From assembly GCA_016234705.1 (NCBI GenBank), contig JACRAS010000164.1:1-42667 (forward strand): 42,667 nt of DNA, given 5' to 3'. Positions 33,822 through 41,341 of this stretch are shown in pieces; within the stretch, counting starts at the first letter, position 1, and each line of letters opens with the position of its first letter. A program made the position numbers and the translations under genes. Origin of the DNA: Betaproteobacteria bacterium. GTDB lineage: Bacteria; Pseudomonadota; Gammaproteobacteria; Burkholderiales; SG8-39. Under the pieces are notes generated by a model. The model did no database searches, was not told the DNA's origin, and worked only from the letters and a program-made list of their open reading frames with translations.

Positions 33822-34631
33822 TTAAGGCGCGACGATGACCCGGTCCTTGCCTACGCGCTTGGCTTCGTAGAGGGCCTGGTCGGCGCGATGGATCAGGGCC
33901 TCGATGGCTTCCTCCGGAGCGTGCGCGGCGGCGCCGGCGCTGAAAGTCACCAGCAGTTGCTGCTTGCCCCAGGAAATCGGCTTGCACGCCAGCTCGCGCC
34001 GCAGGCGGGCCATTACCGCAGTCGCCTCGTCGATGCGAGAATCGGGCAGGAGCAACAGGAATTCCTCGCCGCCGTAGCGCCCGATCAGGTCGTTGGTGCG
34101 GATGGTTTCGCGGATGATGGCGACCAGGTGCACCAGCACGATGTCCCCCACCTGATGGCCGAAGGCGTCGTTTATTTTATTGAAGTTATCGATGTCGATA
34201 AGGGCGATGCACAAGGGCGTGCCGCCGCGGTCGGCGCGCGCCGCTTCGCGCTCGAGCGCGTCGTCCAGGCCGCGCCGGTTCAACGCGCCGGTGAGCTGGT
34301 CTTCGCGCACCAATTTGGTCACCAATTCGAGTTCGCCCTTGAGTTGCTCGATGCGCTGCTCGGCGAGGATCACCTGCTGGCGCACAATCGCCATTTCGTT
34401 GGCGGTGTGCAGGGCGCGCGTCTCGCTCAGTGCCTCGTCCAGAAGGCCGATGATCTCGCGCACATCCTGGGTCTCGCGGATTTTTTGCGCGTACGTCTCG
34501 ATGCGCTTGTAGTATTCGGTCGGGGCCGCCGACAGCGAGCGGCCATCGGGCATGCGCGCCGCACGCTTCGGCCCGGCCGCACGGGCAGGTGTCGCAAGGC
34601 GCAGCACGCCTCGATCCATGTCGCTTGCCAT
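33822..34631 (-). CDS. diguanylate cyclase (GGDEF), short form
   Basis: The 269-aa product has an N-terminal helical segment (YYKRIETYAQKIRETQDVRE, coiled coil to about 95) and a GGDEF domain with LTGALNRRGLDDALEREAAR, IALIDIDNFNKINDAFGHQV and the active-site GGEEF (187-191). The inhibitory I-site RTND (178-181) is intact, so product feedback is expected. It makes c-di-GMP from GTP in the cytoplasm. AAGGAGAG precedes the ATG. It resembles the C-terminal 240 residues of the neighbouring larger cyclase and probably arose by duplication. Confidence 0.92.
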   Translation of the reverse strand: MASDMDRGVLRLATPARAAGPKRAARMPDGRSLSAAPTEYYKRIETYAQKIRETQDVREIIGLLDEALSETRALHTANEMAIVRQQVILAEQRIEQLKGELELVTKLVREDQLTGALNRRGLDDALEREAARADRGGTPLCIALIDIDNFNKINDAFGHQVGDIVLVHLVAIIRETIRTNDLIGRYGGEEFLLLLPDSRIDEATAVMARLRRELACKPISWGKQQLLVTFSAGAAAHAPEEAIEALIHRADQALYEAKRVGKDRVIVAP

Positions 34632-34654
34632 CGTTCTCTCTCCTTCGCGCGCCG

Positions 34655-34671
34655 ACCGGGACGCTCCCGGT
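34655..34671 (-). terminator. small hairpin between the two cyclase genes
   Basis: ACCGGGA-3-TCCCGGT, a perfect 7-bp stem in the 191-base gap between the two GGDEF genes, 24 bases before the downstream start. No U run follows. It may attenuate read-through from the upstream gene. Confidence 0.3.
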
Positions 34672-34822
34672 GCTTGGCAATGAACGCTAGGCTAGCATCG
34701 TGGCGAGGGTGGGCGTGGCCGGAAACAGATGGGGAAATCCGGCGCAATTCGCCGTTTGCGCTGGAGCAGGTCCGACGCCGGGCCGAGATCGCTCCCCGCA
34801 ACACCAACGCGATGGATCGGGT

Positions 34823-36628
34823 TCAGGCGGCGCAGACGCGGTTCTTGCCGTTGCGCTTGGCCTGGTACAGGGCCTTGTCGGCGCGTTCGACGATGGCCGC
34901 CTGGGGTTCGGCTTCGCGGCGCAATGCCACGCCGGCGCTGAAGGTGATGAGCACGCGTTCGTTGTTGTGCAGGAAAAACGCCTTGGTCAGGTTGCGTTGC
35001 AGCCTGACCATGACCTCGACTGCATCTTCCTGCCGCGTTTGCGGCAGCAGCAGCAGAAATTCTTCCCCGCCGTAACGGGCGAGCACGTCGCTGGGGCGCA
35101 TGGTGCGCCTGGTCACGCGCACCAGATGTTGCAGCGCTTCGTCGCCGGTCTGGTGGCCGTAGGAGTCGTTTAATTGCTTGAAATTATCGATATCGAGCAG
35201 GCCCACGCACAAGGGTGCGTCGGCGCGGTCAGCGCGCGCGGCCTCGCGCTCGTAGGCATCCTCCAGGCCGCGGCGGTTGAGCACGCCAGTGAGCTGGTCC
35301 TCCTGCACCAGTCCGCTCACCTGCTCCAGCTCGCGCTCCAACTCCTTCACCTTGACCTCCGCCGCCTCCACCTGGCGGCGCGCGGCAATCAGGTCGTCGC
35401 GCGTGCGCGCGGCATCGATCTGGGCCGAGCGCGTGTCCGAGAGCAGGTCCGCGAGCACGACATTGAGCTGCTTGATATCGTCGGTCTGGCGGATTTTCTG
35501 CGCATAATTTTCCAGGCGGGTGTGGTAGCCGCCGGTGCTTTCGGACAGATCGCCGAGGCGGTCGATGAAACTGGCGATCAACTGCTTCAGCGCCGCCTTG
35601 GCCTCCTGCAGGCTGGTTCTGAGTGTCCCTTGCTTGAAGATCACTTCCTTGAGCCGGCGCTCGGCTTCGGCGATAGCGGCGAGGTCGAGCGGGCCGGTGA
35701 CGATCTGCTGCAGCACCGCTACCTGCCCGCGCAGCCACTGGTCCTCGCTCAGCAGCTCATGCGTATTGTCGATGAGCAGGCGCAGCAGGCGCAGCAAGCC
35801 CTGGTGCAGTTCGGCGTTGTCGCCGCCGCGCACCTCGAGTTTGAACCAGAACTGCCGCAAGGCCGTGGTTAGCTTCTCTATCGTTTCCTTCGCGTCGGCG
35901 GCGCGTGCCGCCTTGGCCAGTGTTGTCGCTTCCTCGGCCAGATCGGGCGCATGTCCGAGTTGCGAGATCACCGCGAATTCCAAGGTCTGGGCCAGCAAGT
36001 CGCGCAACTCGGCAAGCCCATTTCCGGCATCCGCCGCGACGGCCTGGGGCGCGGCAGGATGCCTGGCGGCGATGGCGCTGCCGATCTCCGGCACCGCCGT
36101 CGCCTGATCGCCGGGGAGGCCGGGATCGTCGGCCTGCGCCAGAGCCGTCGCTGACCAGGATGTCACCAGATTGTGCAGTTTCGTCGCCAAGCCGGCGGCA
36201 TCGGAACCGGGGACGCCGAGGACTCTTTCCAGGCTCTCGCGTTTTCTCGCGGTAGTGAGGCCGGTGTGGCGCGTCTCCCATTGTTTCACCAGCTCGAGAA
36301 TCAGTTGCGCCCAGACGGGGGCGGCAGCGCTCTGGCCCGCTCTCGCGTCGAGCAGCTCCAGCAGCGCGCTTCGATATTGGGACCAGTCTTTCTCGAGCGC
36401 AGCCTTGTCGAGCGCGCCCGCGAGGCGGGCTGCGCCTGGTTGCGCGCGTAGATCGGCAGCGAGTTGCCGCAGCATTTGCTCGGCGTCCGCCGGCGCATCA
36501 GCGACGACTTGACCGGCGGTCTCCTGGTAGTGCTGACGATAGTTGTCCGGCGTGGGGGAGACGCGGCGCGAAGCGAGCAGGCGCAAGGTTTCCCTGGCGA
36601 TATCGGACGGGTTGGTGAGTTGGCCCAT
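34823..36628 (-). CDS. diguanylate cyclase (GGDEF) with large helical N-terminal region
   Basis: The 601-aa product starts MGQLTNPSDIARETLRLLAS. Residues 1-370 are helical, without membrane segments or a known sensor domain (SPTPDNYRQHYQETAGQ; RQFWFKLEVRGGDNAELHQG). A coiled coil (about 370-430, RRQVEAAEVKVKELEREL) leads to the GGDEF domain: LTGVLNRRGLEDAYEREAAR, GLLDIDNFKQLNDSYGHQTG, active site GGEEF (520-524) and I-site RPSD (511-514). The enzyme should be active and feedback-inhibited. A near-perfect sigma-28 promoter 50 bases upstream places it in the late flagellar regulon. Open frame to 36820 is not used, because the promoter lies inside it. Confidence 0.92.
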   Translation of the reverse strand: MGQLTNPSDIARETLRLLASRRVSPTPDNYRQHYQETAGQVVADAPADAEQMLRQLAADLRAQPGAARLAGALDKAALEKDWSQYRSALLELLDARAGQSAAAPVWAQLILELVKQWETRHTGLTTARKRESLERVLGVPGSDAAGLATKLHNLVTSWSATALAQADDPGLPGDQATAVPEIGSAIAARHPAAPQAVAADAGNGLAELRDLLAQTLEFAVISQLGHAPDLAEEATTLAKAARAADAKETIEKLTTALRQFWFKLEVRGGDNAELHQGLLRLLRLLIDNTHELLSEDQWLRGQVAVLQQIVTGPLDLAAIAEAERRLKEVIFKQGTLRTSLQEAKAALKQLIASFIDRLGDLSESTGGYHTRLENYAQKIRQTDDIKQLNVVLADLLSDTRSAQIDAARTRDDLIAARRQVEAAEVKVKELERELEQVSGLVQEDQLTGVLNRRGLEDAYEREAARADRADAPLCVGLLDIDNFKQLNDSYGHQTGDEALQHLVRVTRRTMRPSDVLARYGGEEFLLLLPQTRQEDAVEVMVRLQRNLTKAFFLHNNERVLITFSAGVALRREAEPQAAIVERADKALYQAKRNGKNRVCAA

Positions 36629-36677
36629 GTTGTATGTATATAGAGCAGCGGCACTCGGAACAGGGCTGCTCGATGCA

Positions 36678-36704
36678 TTATCGGCAGCGGGCGGGAGAAC
36701 TTTA
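36678..36704 (-). promoter_or_regulatory. sigma-28 (FliA) promoter for the large diguanylate cyclase
   Basis: TAAAGTTC, eleven bases, GCCGATAA on the minus strand: 15 of 16 consensus positions with perfect spacing. The inferred start is about 40 bases before the ATG at 36628. This is the best FliA promoter in the window, better than that of fliC. The rest of the 624-base gap (36629-37252) shows no other gene I can support except the short ORF at 37188. Confidence 0.85.
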
Positions 36705-37187
36705 GGGCGAATGGCGGCAAGGAATTGCTGCGCCGGCATTGGCAAGCGCTCTTGCACCAGCGCCAAGCGTGCTTGAAAGAACATCGCGGGACATTGCGTG
36801 GATAGCCCCCGGGGCAGCATTCTCGATCAGATGCGATATCAACGCCGGCTCAATAGAACCAGGCCAAGGGGACTGGCGGCGCGTGGTTCCGGCCGACTGT
36901 TTACTGTTTACGCGGAGACAGCGGTCCGCAGGTCCGGCGCTCAAGATCAGTGTGGCTCGGTCGATAGAAGTTGAGACACGCGCCTTATCGTCGACGGCAA
37001 TCGCGCTGGAGGCAGTCCATTCCCGGACGCTGACGCGGAATTGAGAGGTTAAATCGAACTTGTTCCGCGCTTTCATGGGAGGTCTCTTATTCTAAACTGA
37101 CCAGCAGGCCGGAGTCGGAGCATTGGTTGGTGCGGACGCGTCCCGACTGCGCGATCTGCCTGGGGCAACAAGAAAGACGGAGGATCG

Positions 37188-37256
37188 ATGCTATTGCAGA
37201 ACTCTAATGGAATGCGGCATGACCGGGCGTTCGCGGTGCGGTGGCATTCGCAATGA
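37188..37256 (+). CDS. possible 22-codon leader ORF coupled to the MCP/CheZ-like gene
   Basis: ATG at 37188 is preceded by a strong GGAGG four bases upstream and encodes [20 protein letters not shown] followed by SQ and TGA. The TGA overlaps the ATG of the next gene in the string ATGA. The next gene itself has only a weak ribosome-binding site, so its translation may depend on this ORF. The peptide has no recognisable function. Confidence 0.4.
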   Translation: MLLQNSNGMRHDRAFAVRWHSQ

Positions 37257-38347
37257 CGGACGAGTTGAACTGGATATCGGCGGGCTTGGTTGCCGTTCTG
37301 ATCGCTGCGGCGGGTATTTCCGCCTGGTTTGCCGCGCGGCGCCATCGTTTTGCGGTCGCCGCTGCGCTCTCGCAAGCGGGCTCGGAGTTGGCGAGGCGCG
37401 AGCGGAAGGAAGAATGGCACAGCGCACTCCCGATCTGGTCGCGCCAGATTGAAAACGCGCGCAGTCAGACGGAGCAGGCGATCAGCGATCTGGCGCAACG
37501 CTTTTCCGGACTGTCGCAACGCTTGGAGACGGCGGCGGCCGCGTCTCGCGATGAAGCAGGCAACTCGACCGGAAAAGGGCAGGGTGGCGCGCTGGCCGTG
37601 ATCGCGGAGAGCGAAGCGGATCTTGGCGCCGTCACCGGGAACTTCAAGGTCCTCCTGGAAAGCAGGACAACCACGCTCGACGAAGTGCGCGGTCTCTCCG
37701 CCTGGATCCGGGATCTCAGCAAGATGACCGAAGAAGTCGGCGCCATCTCGATGCAGACCAATGTACTTGCGATCAATGCCGCGATTCAAGCGGCCCATGC
37801 CGGCGAGGCGGGACGGGGGTTTGCCGTGGTGGCGGCCGAAGTGCGCAGGCTCGCGGTCCAATCCGGGGAGACGGCGAAAGGCATGTCCGACAAGGTGAAG
37901 GCCATCAGTTCCGCGATCGAAGGCGTGTCGGTCCTATCGGAAAAGTCGGCGCAAACGGATGACCTGGCCATCAGCAGCGCGGAGGCGACGATACGCAGGG
38001 TGCTGGAGCGCTTCAACGAAATCATGTCCCGGCTGACCGAGTCCGCAGGCGTTCTGCGACAGGCGAGCAGCGGCATCGGCCAGGAGATCGAAGAGGTCTT
38101 GGTGTCCCTGCAGTTCCAGGACAGGACCAGTCAGATTCTGGCTCAAGTGCGCGACCACCTGGACGAGCTTTCGCGGCGCTTGCTGGATGGCGGGCCGGAC
38201 GAGGCGGACGGCGTGCAGCCGTTGCATGCTCGGGCCTGGCTAGCCGAAGCGGAAAGAGGCTACACGACGCAGGAGCAGCGCGACGCCCACCGCGGCTTGC
38301 GTGCGGTGGCAGCGGCCGGAACAGGGACAGGGGTTACGTTTTTCTAG
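37253..38347 (+). CDS. receptor-like signalling protein with CheZ-like segment
   Basis: The 364-aa product has one membrane segment at the N-terminus (about 9-28, [20 protein letters not shown]) and no periplasmic sensor. The MCP signalling tip is present at 163-200 ([39 protein letters not shown]). At 286-311 follows [26 protein letters not shown], which resembles the CheZ active-site helix (FQDLTGQ, with catalytic Asp and Gln four apart); here D290 and Q294. A flexible linker ends in TGVTFF. It lies eight bases before cheY. It may be an MCP-family protein that also removes phosphate from CheY. No separate cheZ is in the window. ATG at 37253 is used; GTG at 37241 is possible. Confidence 0.85.
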   Translation: MTDELNWISAGLVAVLIAAAGISAWFAARRHRFAVAAALSQAGSELARRERKEEWHSALPIWSRQIENARSQTEQAISDLAQRFSGLSQRLETAAAASRDEAGNSTGKGQGGALAVIAESEADLGAVTGNFKVLLESRTTTLDEVRGLSAWIRDLSKMTEEVGAISMQTNVLAINAAIQAAHAGEAGRGFAVVAAEVRRLAVQSGETAKGMSDKVKAISSAIEGVSVLSEKSAQTDDLAISSAEATIRRVLERFNEIMSRLTESAGVLRQASSGIGQEIEEVLVSLQFQDRTSQILAQVRDHLDELSRRLLDGGPDEADGVQPLHARAWLAEAERGYTTQEQRDAHRGLRAVAAAGTGTGVTFF

Positions 38348-38355
38348 GAGCGAAT

Positions 38356-38724
38356 ATGGCGAAGACCATCATGGTAGTGGACGATTCGGCCTCGTTGCGG
38401 CAGGTAGTGGGCATTGCGCTCAGAGGCGCGAGCTACGACGTGATCGAGGCGTGCGACGGCCGGGACGCGCTGGCGAAGCTGAGCGGCCAGAAGGTGCATC
38501 TGATCATCAGCGACGTCAACATGCCGAACATGGATGGCATCAGTTTCGTCAAGGCGCTGAAGCAACTCCCGGCCTACAAGTTTACGCCGGTCATCATGCT
38601 CACGACCGAATCGCAGGAAGCGAAAAAGCAGCAAGGCCAGGCCGCGGGCGCCAAAGCCTGGGTGGTGAAACCGTTCAGGCCGGACCAGATGCTGGGCGCG
38701 GTGCAGAAGCTGGTGCTGCCGTGA
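38356..38724 (+). CDS. cheY: CheY-like response regulator
   Basis: The 122-aa product is a single receiver domain: acidic pair D9-D10 in IMVVDDSASL, phospho-acceptor D53 in LIISDVNMPNMDG, T83/T84 in VIMLTTESQEAK and K105 in WVVKPFRPDQM. The aromatic switch position has W102. It should be phosphorylated by the nearby CheA and bind FliM. It follows the MCP/CheZ-like gene by eight bases. Confidence 0.93.
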   Translation: MAKTIMVVDDSASLRQVVGIALRGASYDVIEACDGRDALAKLSGQKVHLIISDVNMPNMDGISFVKALKQLPAYKFTPVIMLTTESQEAKKQQGQAAGAKAWVVKPFRPDQMLGAVQKLVLP

Positions 38725-38767
38725 TCCCGCCCCGTTTTTTTTGTCGCACGGTCCAGAGGAGAAGGTC

Positions 38768-39091
38768 ATGACGAATGCAAACAGCGGCGCAGGCGGAACA
38801 TCCTTGCTGCGCATCGAGGGCGAAATGACCATCTATCGGGCGCTCGAACTCAAACAAGCGCTGCTCGACCGGCTGAAGGACTCGGCGGCGGTCGAAATCG
38901 ACTTGGCCGGGGTCACCGAATTCGACACCGCGGGCGTGCAGTTGCTGTTGCTGGCGAAGAAAGCAGCGCAGGTCCGACAGCGCGAGTTGCGCCTGGTCGC
39001 GCAAAGCCCCGCGGTGGCCGAAGTGCTCGAATTGCTCAACCTGGCGACGGATTTCGGCGATCCGCGCGTCATGTCGTCAGCGTCCGCGTGA
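38768..39091 (+). CDS. STAS-domain protein of the chemotaxis operon
   Basis: The 107-aa product is a lone STAS (anti-sigma antagonist-like) domain: GEMTIYRALELKQALLDRLK, AVEIDLAGVTEFDTAGVQLL and LLAKKAAQVRQRELRLVAQS. The position of the phosphorylatable Ser in SpoIIAA is occupied by Thr in FDTAGVQ. AGGAGAAGG precedes the ATG at 38768; an upstream TTG at 38741 is less likely. Such proteins often sit between cheY and cheA, but their partner is not established. Confidence 0.88.
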   Translation: MTNANSGAGGTSLLRIEGEMTIYRALELKQALLDRLKDSAAVEIDLAGVTEFDTAGVQLLLLAKKAAQVRQRELRLVAQSPAVAEVLELLNLATDFGDPRVMSSASA

Positions 39092-39134
39092 GCCGCCACG
39101 CGCACCCCATTCAATCCGTCAGCGAGAAGTCCAA

Positions 39135-41288
39135 ATGAATCTCGATCAAGCCCTGCAGACCTTCATCGTCGAGTCGCGCGAACTGTTGGAGGACATGGAA
39201 ACCGCGCTGCTCGCGCTCGCGCAGGCCGAGGCCAAAGACGAGGCGGTGCATGCGATCTTTCGCGCCGCGCATACCATCAAGGGCTCGGCCGGCCTGTTCA
39301 GCCTGGACCACATTGTCGCCTTTACCCATGTGGTTGAAAGCGTGCTCGACCAGGTGCGCGACGGCAACGTCGCGCTTTCGGATGCGCTGACTTCCCTGCT
39401 ATTGTCGTGCTGCGATCACATCCGCGTGCTGATCGACACGGTAGAGGCCGGCCAGCTCGACGCCGACGCGGCCACGACGCTGCGCGGCACGCCGCTCATC
39501 GAGCAGTTGCACCAATATCTGGTTACGCCGCAGGTGCCAGCCGCGGCGGCGGTCGACGCAGTCCGCCAGGATGCCGCCGCGACCGATCCCATCGAAGGCG
39601 CAGGGAGCGACGCCGACAACTGGCACATCTCGTTGCGTTTTGGCCAGGACGTGCTCAGAAACGGCATGGACCCGCTGTCGTTCATCCGCTATCTGGGTAC
39701 GTTTGGCAGCATCGAGGCCATCGTCACCCTGGCCGACGCCATCGCCGCGGCCGAGGAGATGGACCCGGAATCGTGTTACCTCGGCTTCGAGATCGCATTC
39801 GCGAGCGGCGCCGGCAAGGCCGCGATCGAGAACGCGTTCGAATTCGTGCGCGACGATTGCCGCGTCCGCATCCTGCCGCCGCACAGCCGGATCGCGGAAT
39901 ACGTACACCTGATCGAGGAACTGCCCGAGGAGAACGCACGGCTCGGAGAGATCCTGGTGCGCTGCGGCAGCGTGAGCACGCAGGAGCTCGACGCCGCGCT
40001 TCGGGCGCAGGCAAGCGCGGCGGACGCGCAAAAACTCGGCGCGATCCTCATCGAGCAGCAGGCGGTGCGTCCCGCGGTGGTCGATGCCGCAGTAGCCAAG
40101 CAGAACCGGGTGAAGGAGTCCAAAGCGCAGGAGAGCCGCTCGATCCGGGTGGACTCCGAAAAGCTCGATGAACTGATCAACCTGGTGGGCGAGTTGATCA
40201 TCGCCGGGGCGGGCGTGGACCTGATCGCGCGGCGCGCGAGCATGCCCGAGCTGCGCGAGGCCATCTCGACGCTCTCCGGCCTGGTCGAAGAGGTGCGCGA
40301 TAGCGCGCTGCAATTGCGCATGGTCAAGATCGGCGCGACGTTCAGCCGCTTCCAGCGCGTGGTGCACGACGTGGCGCGCGAACTGGGCAAGGACATCGTG
40401 CTTGCCGTCAGCGGCGAGGACACCGAGCTCGACAAGACGGTGGTGGAGAAGATCACCGATCCGCTGACGCACTTGGTCAGGAACGCGATGGACCACGGCA
40501 TCGAGCCCGCCGAGGCGCGCGCGGCCCGCGGTAAACCGCCCGCCGGGACTGTCAAGCTCAACGCCTACCATGACTCCGGCAGCATCGTCATCGAGGTGTC
40601 GGACGACGGCGGCGGGTTGAAGCGCGACAAGATCCTGGCGAAGGCACTGGAGCGCGGACTCATCGAGCCGGGCAAGAGCCTCGGCGACGGCGAAATCTAC
40701 GGCCTCGTCTTCGAACCCGGCTTCTCCACCGCCGAGCAGGTCACCAATCTCTCCGGGCGCGGGGTCGGCATGGACGTAGTGAAACGCAACATCACCGCGC
40801 TGCGCGGCAGCGTCGACATCGCCAGCGAGGAAGGTGTCGGCACCACCGTGACCGTGCGCCTGCCGCTGACGCTGGCGATCATCGACGGCTTCCTGGTGGG
40901 GCTGAGCAAGTCGACTTTCGTGGTGCCGCTCGACATGATAGAGGAGTGCGTCGAATACTCCGCCGAGCCCGGCCACGACTACACCAACCTGCGCGGGCAG
41001 GTGCTGCCCTTGATCCGGCTGCGCGAGCAGTTCGAGATCGGCGGCGAGGCGGCGCGGCGCCCGAACATCGTCGTAGTCAGGCACGCCGGCAGGAAAACCG
41101 GGCTGGTGGTGGATACGCTGCTGGGCGAGTTTCAGACCGTGATCAAGCCCTTGGGCAAGGTGTTCAGCTCGCTCAAAGGCATCAGCGGCTCCACCATCCT
41201 CGGCAGCGGGGAAGTGGCCTTGATCCTGGACGTGCCGGCGCTGGTGCGGCAGAGCACGGACCGGACACCGCAGCAACTGGCGGCCTGA
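39135..41288 (+). CDS. cheA: CheA, chemotaxis histidine kinase with MshEN-like motifs
   Basis: The 717-aa kinase has an N-terminal Hpt domain with phospho-acceptor H46 in FRAAHTIKGSAGLF; a second region (160-262, WHISLRFGQDVLRNGMDPLS) in the place of the usual P2; two tandem 24-residue motifs at 269-292 and 300-323 resembling MshEN; the dimerisation domain (RVDSEKLDELINLVGELIIA); the ATPase domain with H447 in HLVRNAMDHGIE, DDGGG (490-494) and GRGVGMD (541-547); and a CheW-like domain to the end. All catalytic boxes are intact. It follows the STAS gene by 43 bases. Confidence 0.95.
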   Translation: MNLDQALQTFIVESRELLEDMETALLALAQAEAKDEAVHAIFRAAHTIKGSAGLFSLDHIVAFTHVVESVLDQVRDGNVALSDALTSLLLSCCDHIRVLIDTVEAGQLDADAATTLRGTPLIEQLHQYLVTPQVPAAAAVDAVRQDAAATDPIEGAGSDADNWHISLRFGQDVLRNGMDPLSFIRYLGTFGSIEAIVTLADAIAAAEEMDPESCYLGFEIAFASGAGKAAIENAFEFVRDDCRVRILPPHSRIAEYVHLIEELPEENARLGEILVRCGSVSTQELDAALRAQASAADAQKLGAILIEQQAVRPAVVDAAVAKQNRVKESKAQESRSIRVDSEKLDELINLVGELIIAGAGVDLIARRASMPELREAISTLSGLVEEVRDSALQLRMVKIGATFSRFQRVVHDVARELGKDIVLAVSGEDTELDKTVVEKITDPLTHLVRNAMDHGIEPAEARAARGKPPAGTVKLNAYHDSGSIVIEVSDDGGGLKRDKILAKALERGLIEPGKSLGDGEIYGLVFEPGFSTAEQVTNLSGRGVGMDVVKRNITALRGSVDIASEEGVGTTVTVRLPLTLAIIDGFLVGLSKSTFVVPLDMIEECVEYSAEPGHDYTNLRGQVLPLIRLREQFEIGGEAARRPNIVVVRHAGRKTGLVVDTLLGEFQTVIKPLGKVFSSLKGISGSTILGSGEVALILDVPALVRQSTDRTPQQLAA

Positions 41289-41310
41289 CGCGGCGTCGGC
41301 CGCGTCAGGC
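41283..41310 (+). terminator. hairpin overlapping the cheA stop codon
   Basis: GCCTGACGCGGC, four bases, GCCGCGTCAGGC form a 12-bp perfect stem that includes the cheA TGA. It is followed by ATTAATCAACTATT, not a U run. It may reduce read-through from cheA into the receptor gene. Confidence 0.45.
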
Positions 41311-41341
41311 ATTAATCAACTATTGCGCAAAGGAGATCGAC

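Noticed and set aside
36702..37076. 124-codon open frame on the minus strand and a 101-codon frame on the plus strand in the cyclase-MCP gap
   Set aside because: Neither shows similarity to a family I know, a convincing ribosome-binding site or conserved motifs. The minus one overlaps the -35 element of the sigma-28 promoter. Treated as non-coding.
38733..38742. T8 run between cheY and the STAS gene as a terminator
   Set aside because: No stable GC hairpin directly precedes the T run, and the STAS gene has the same orientation and close spacing, so the genes probably form one operon.
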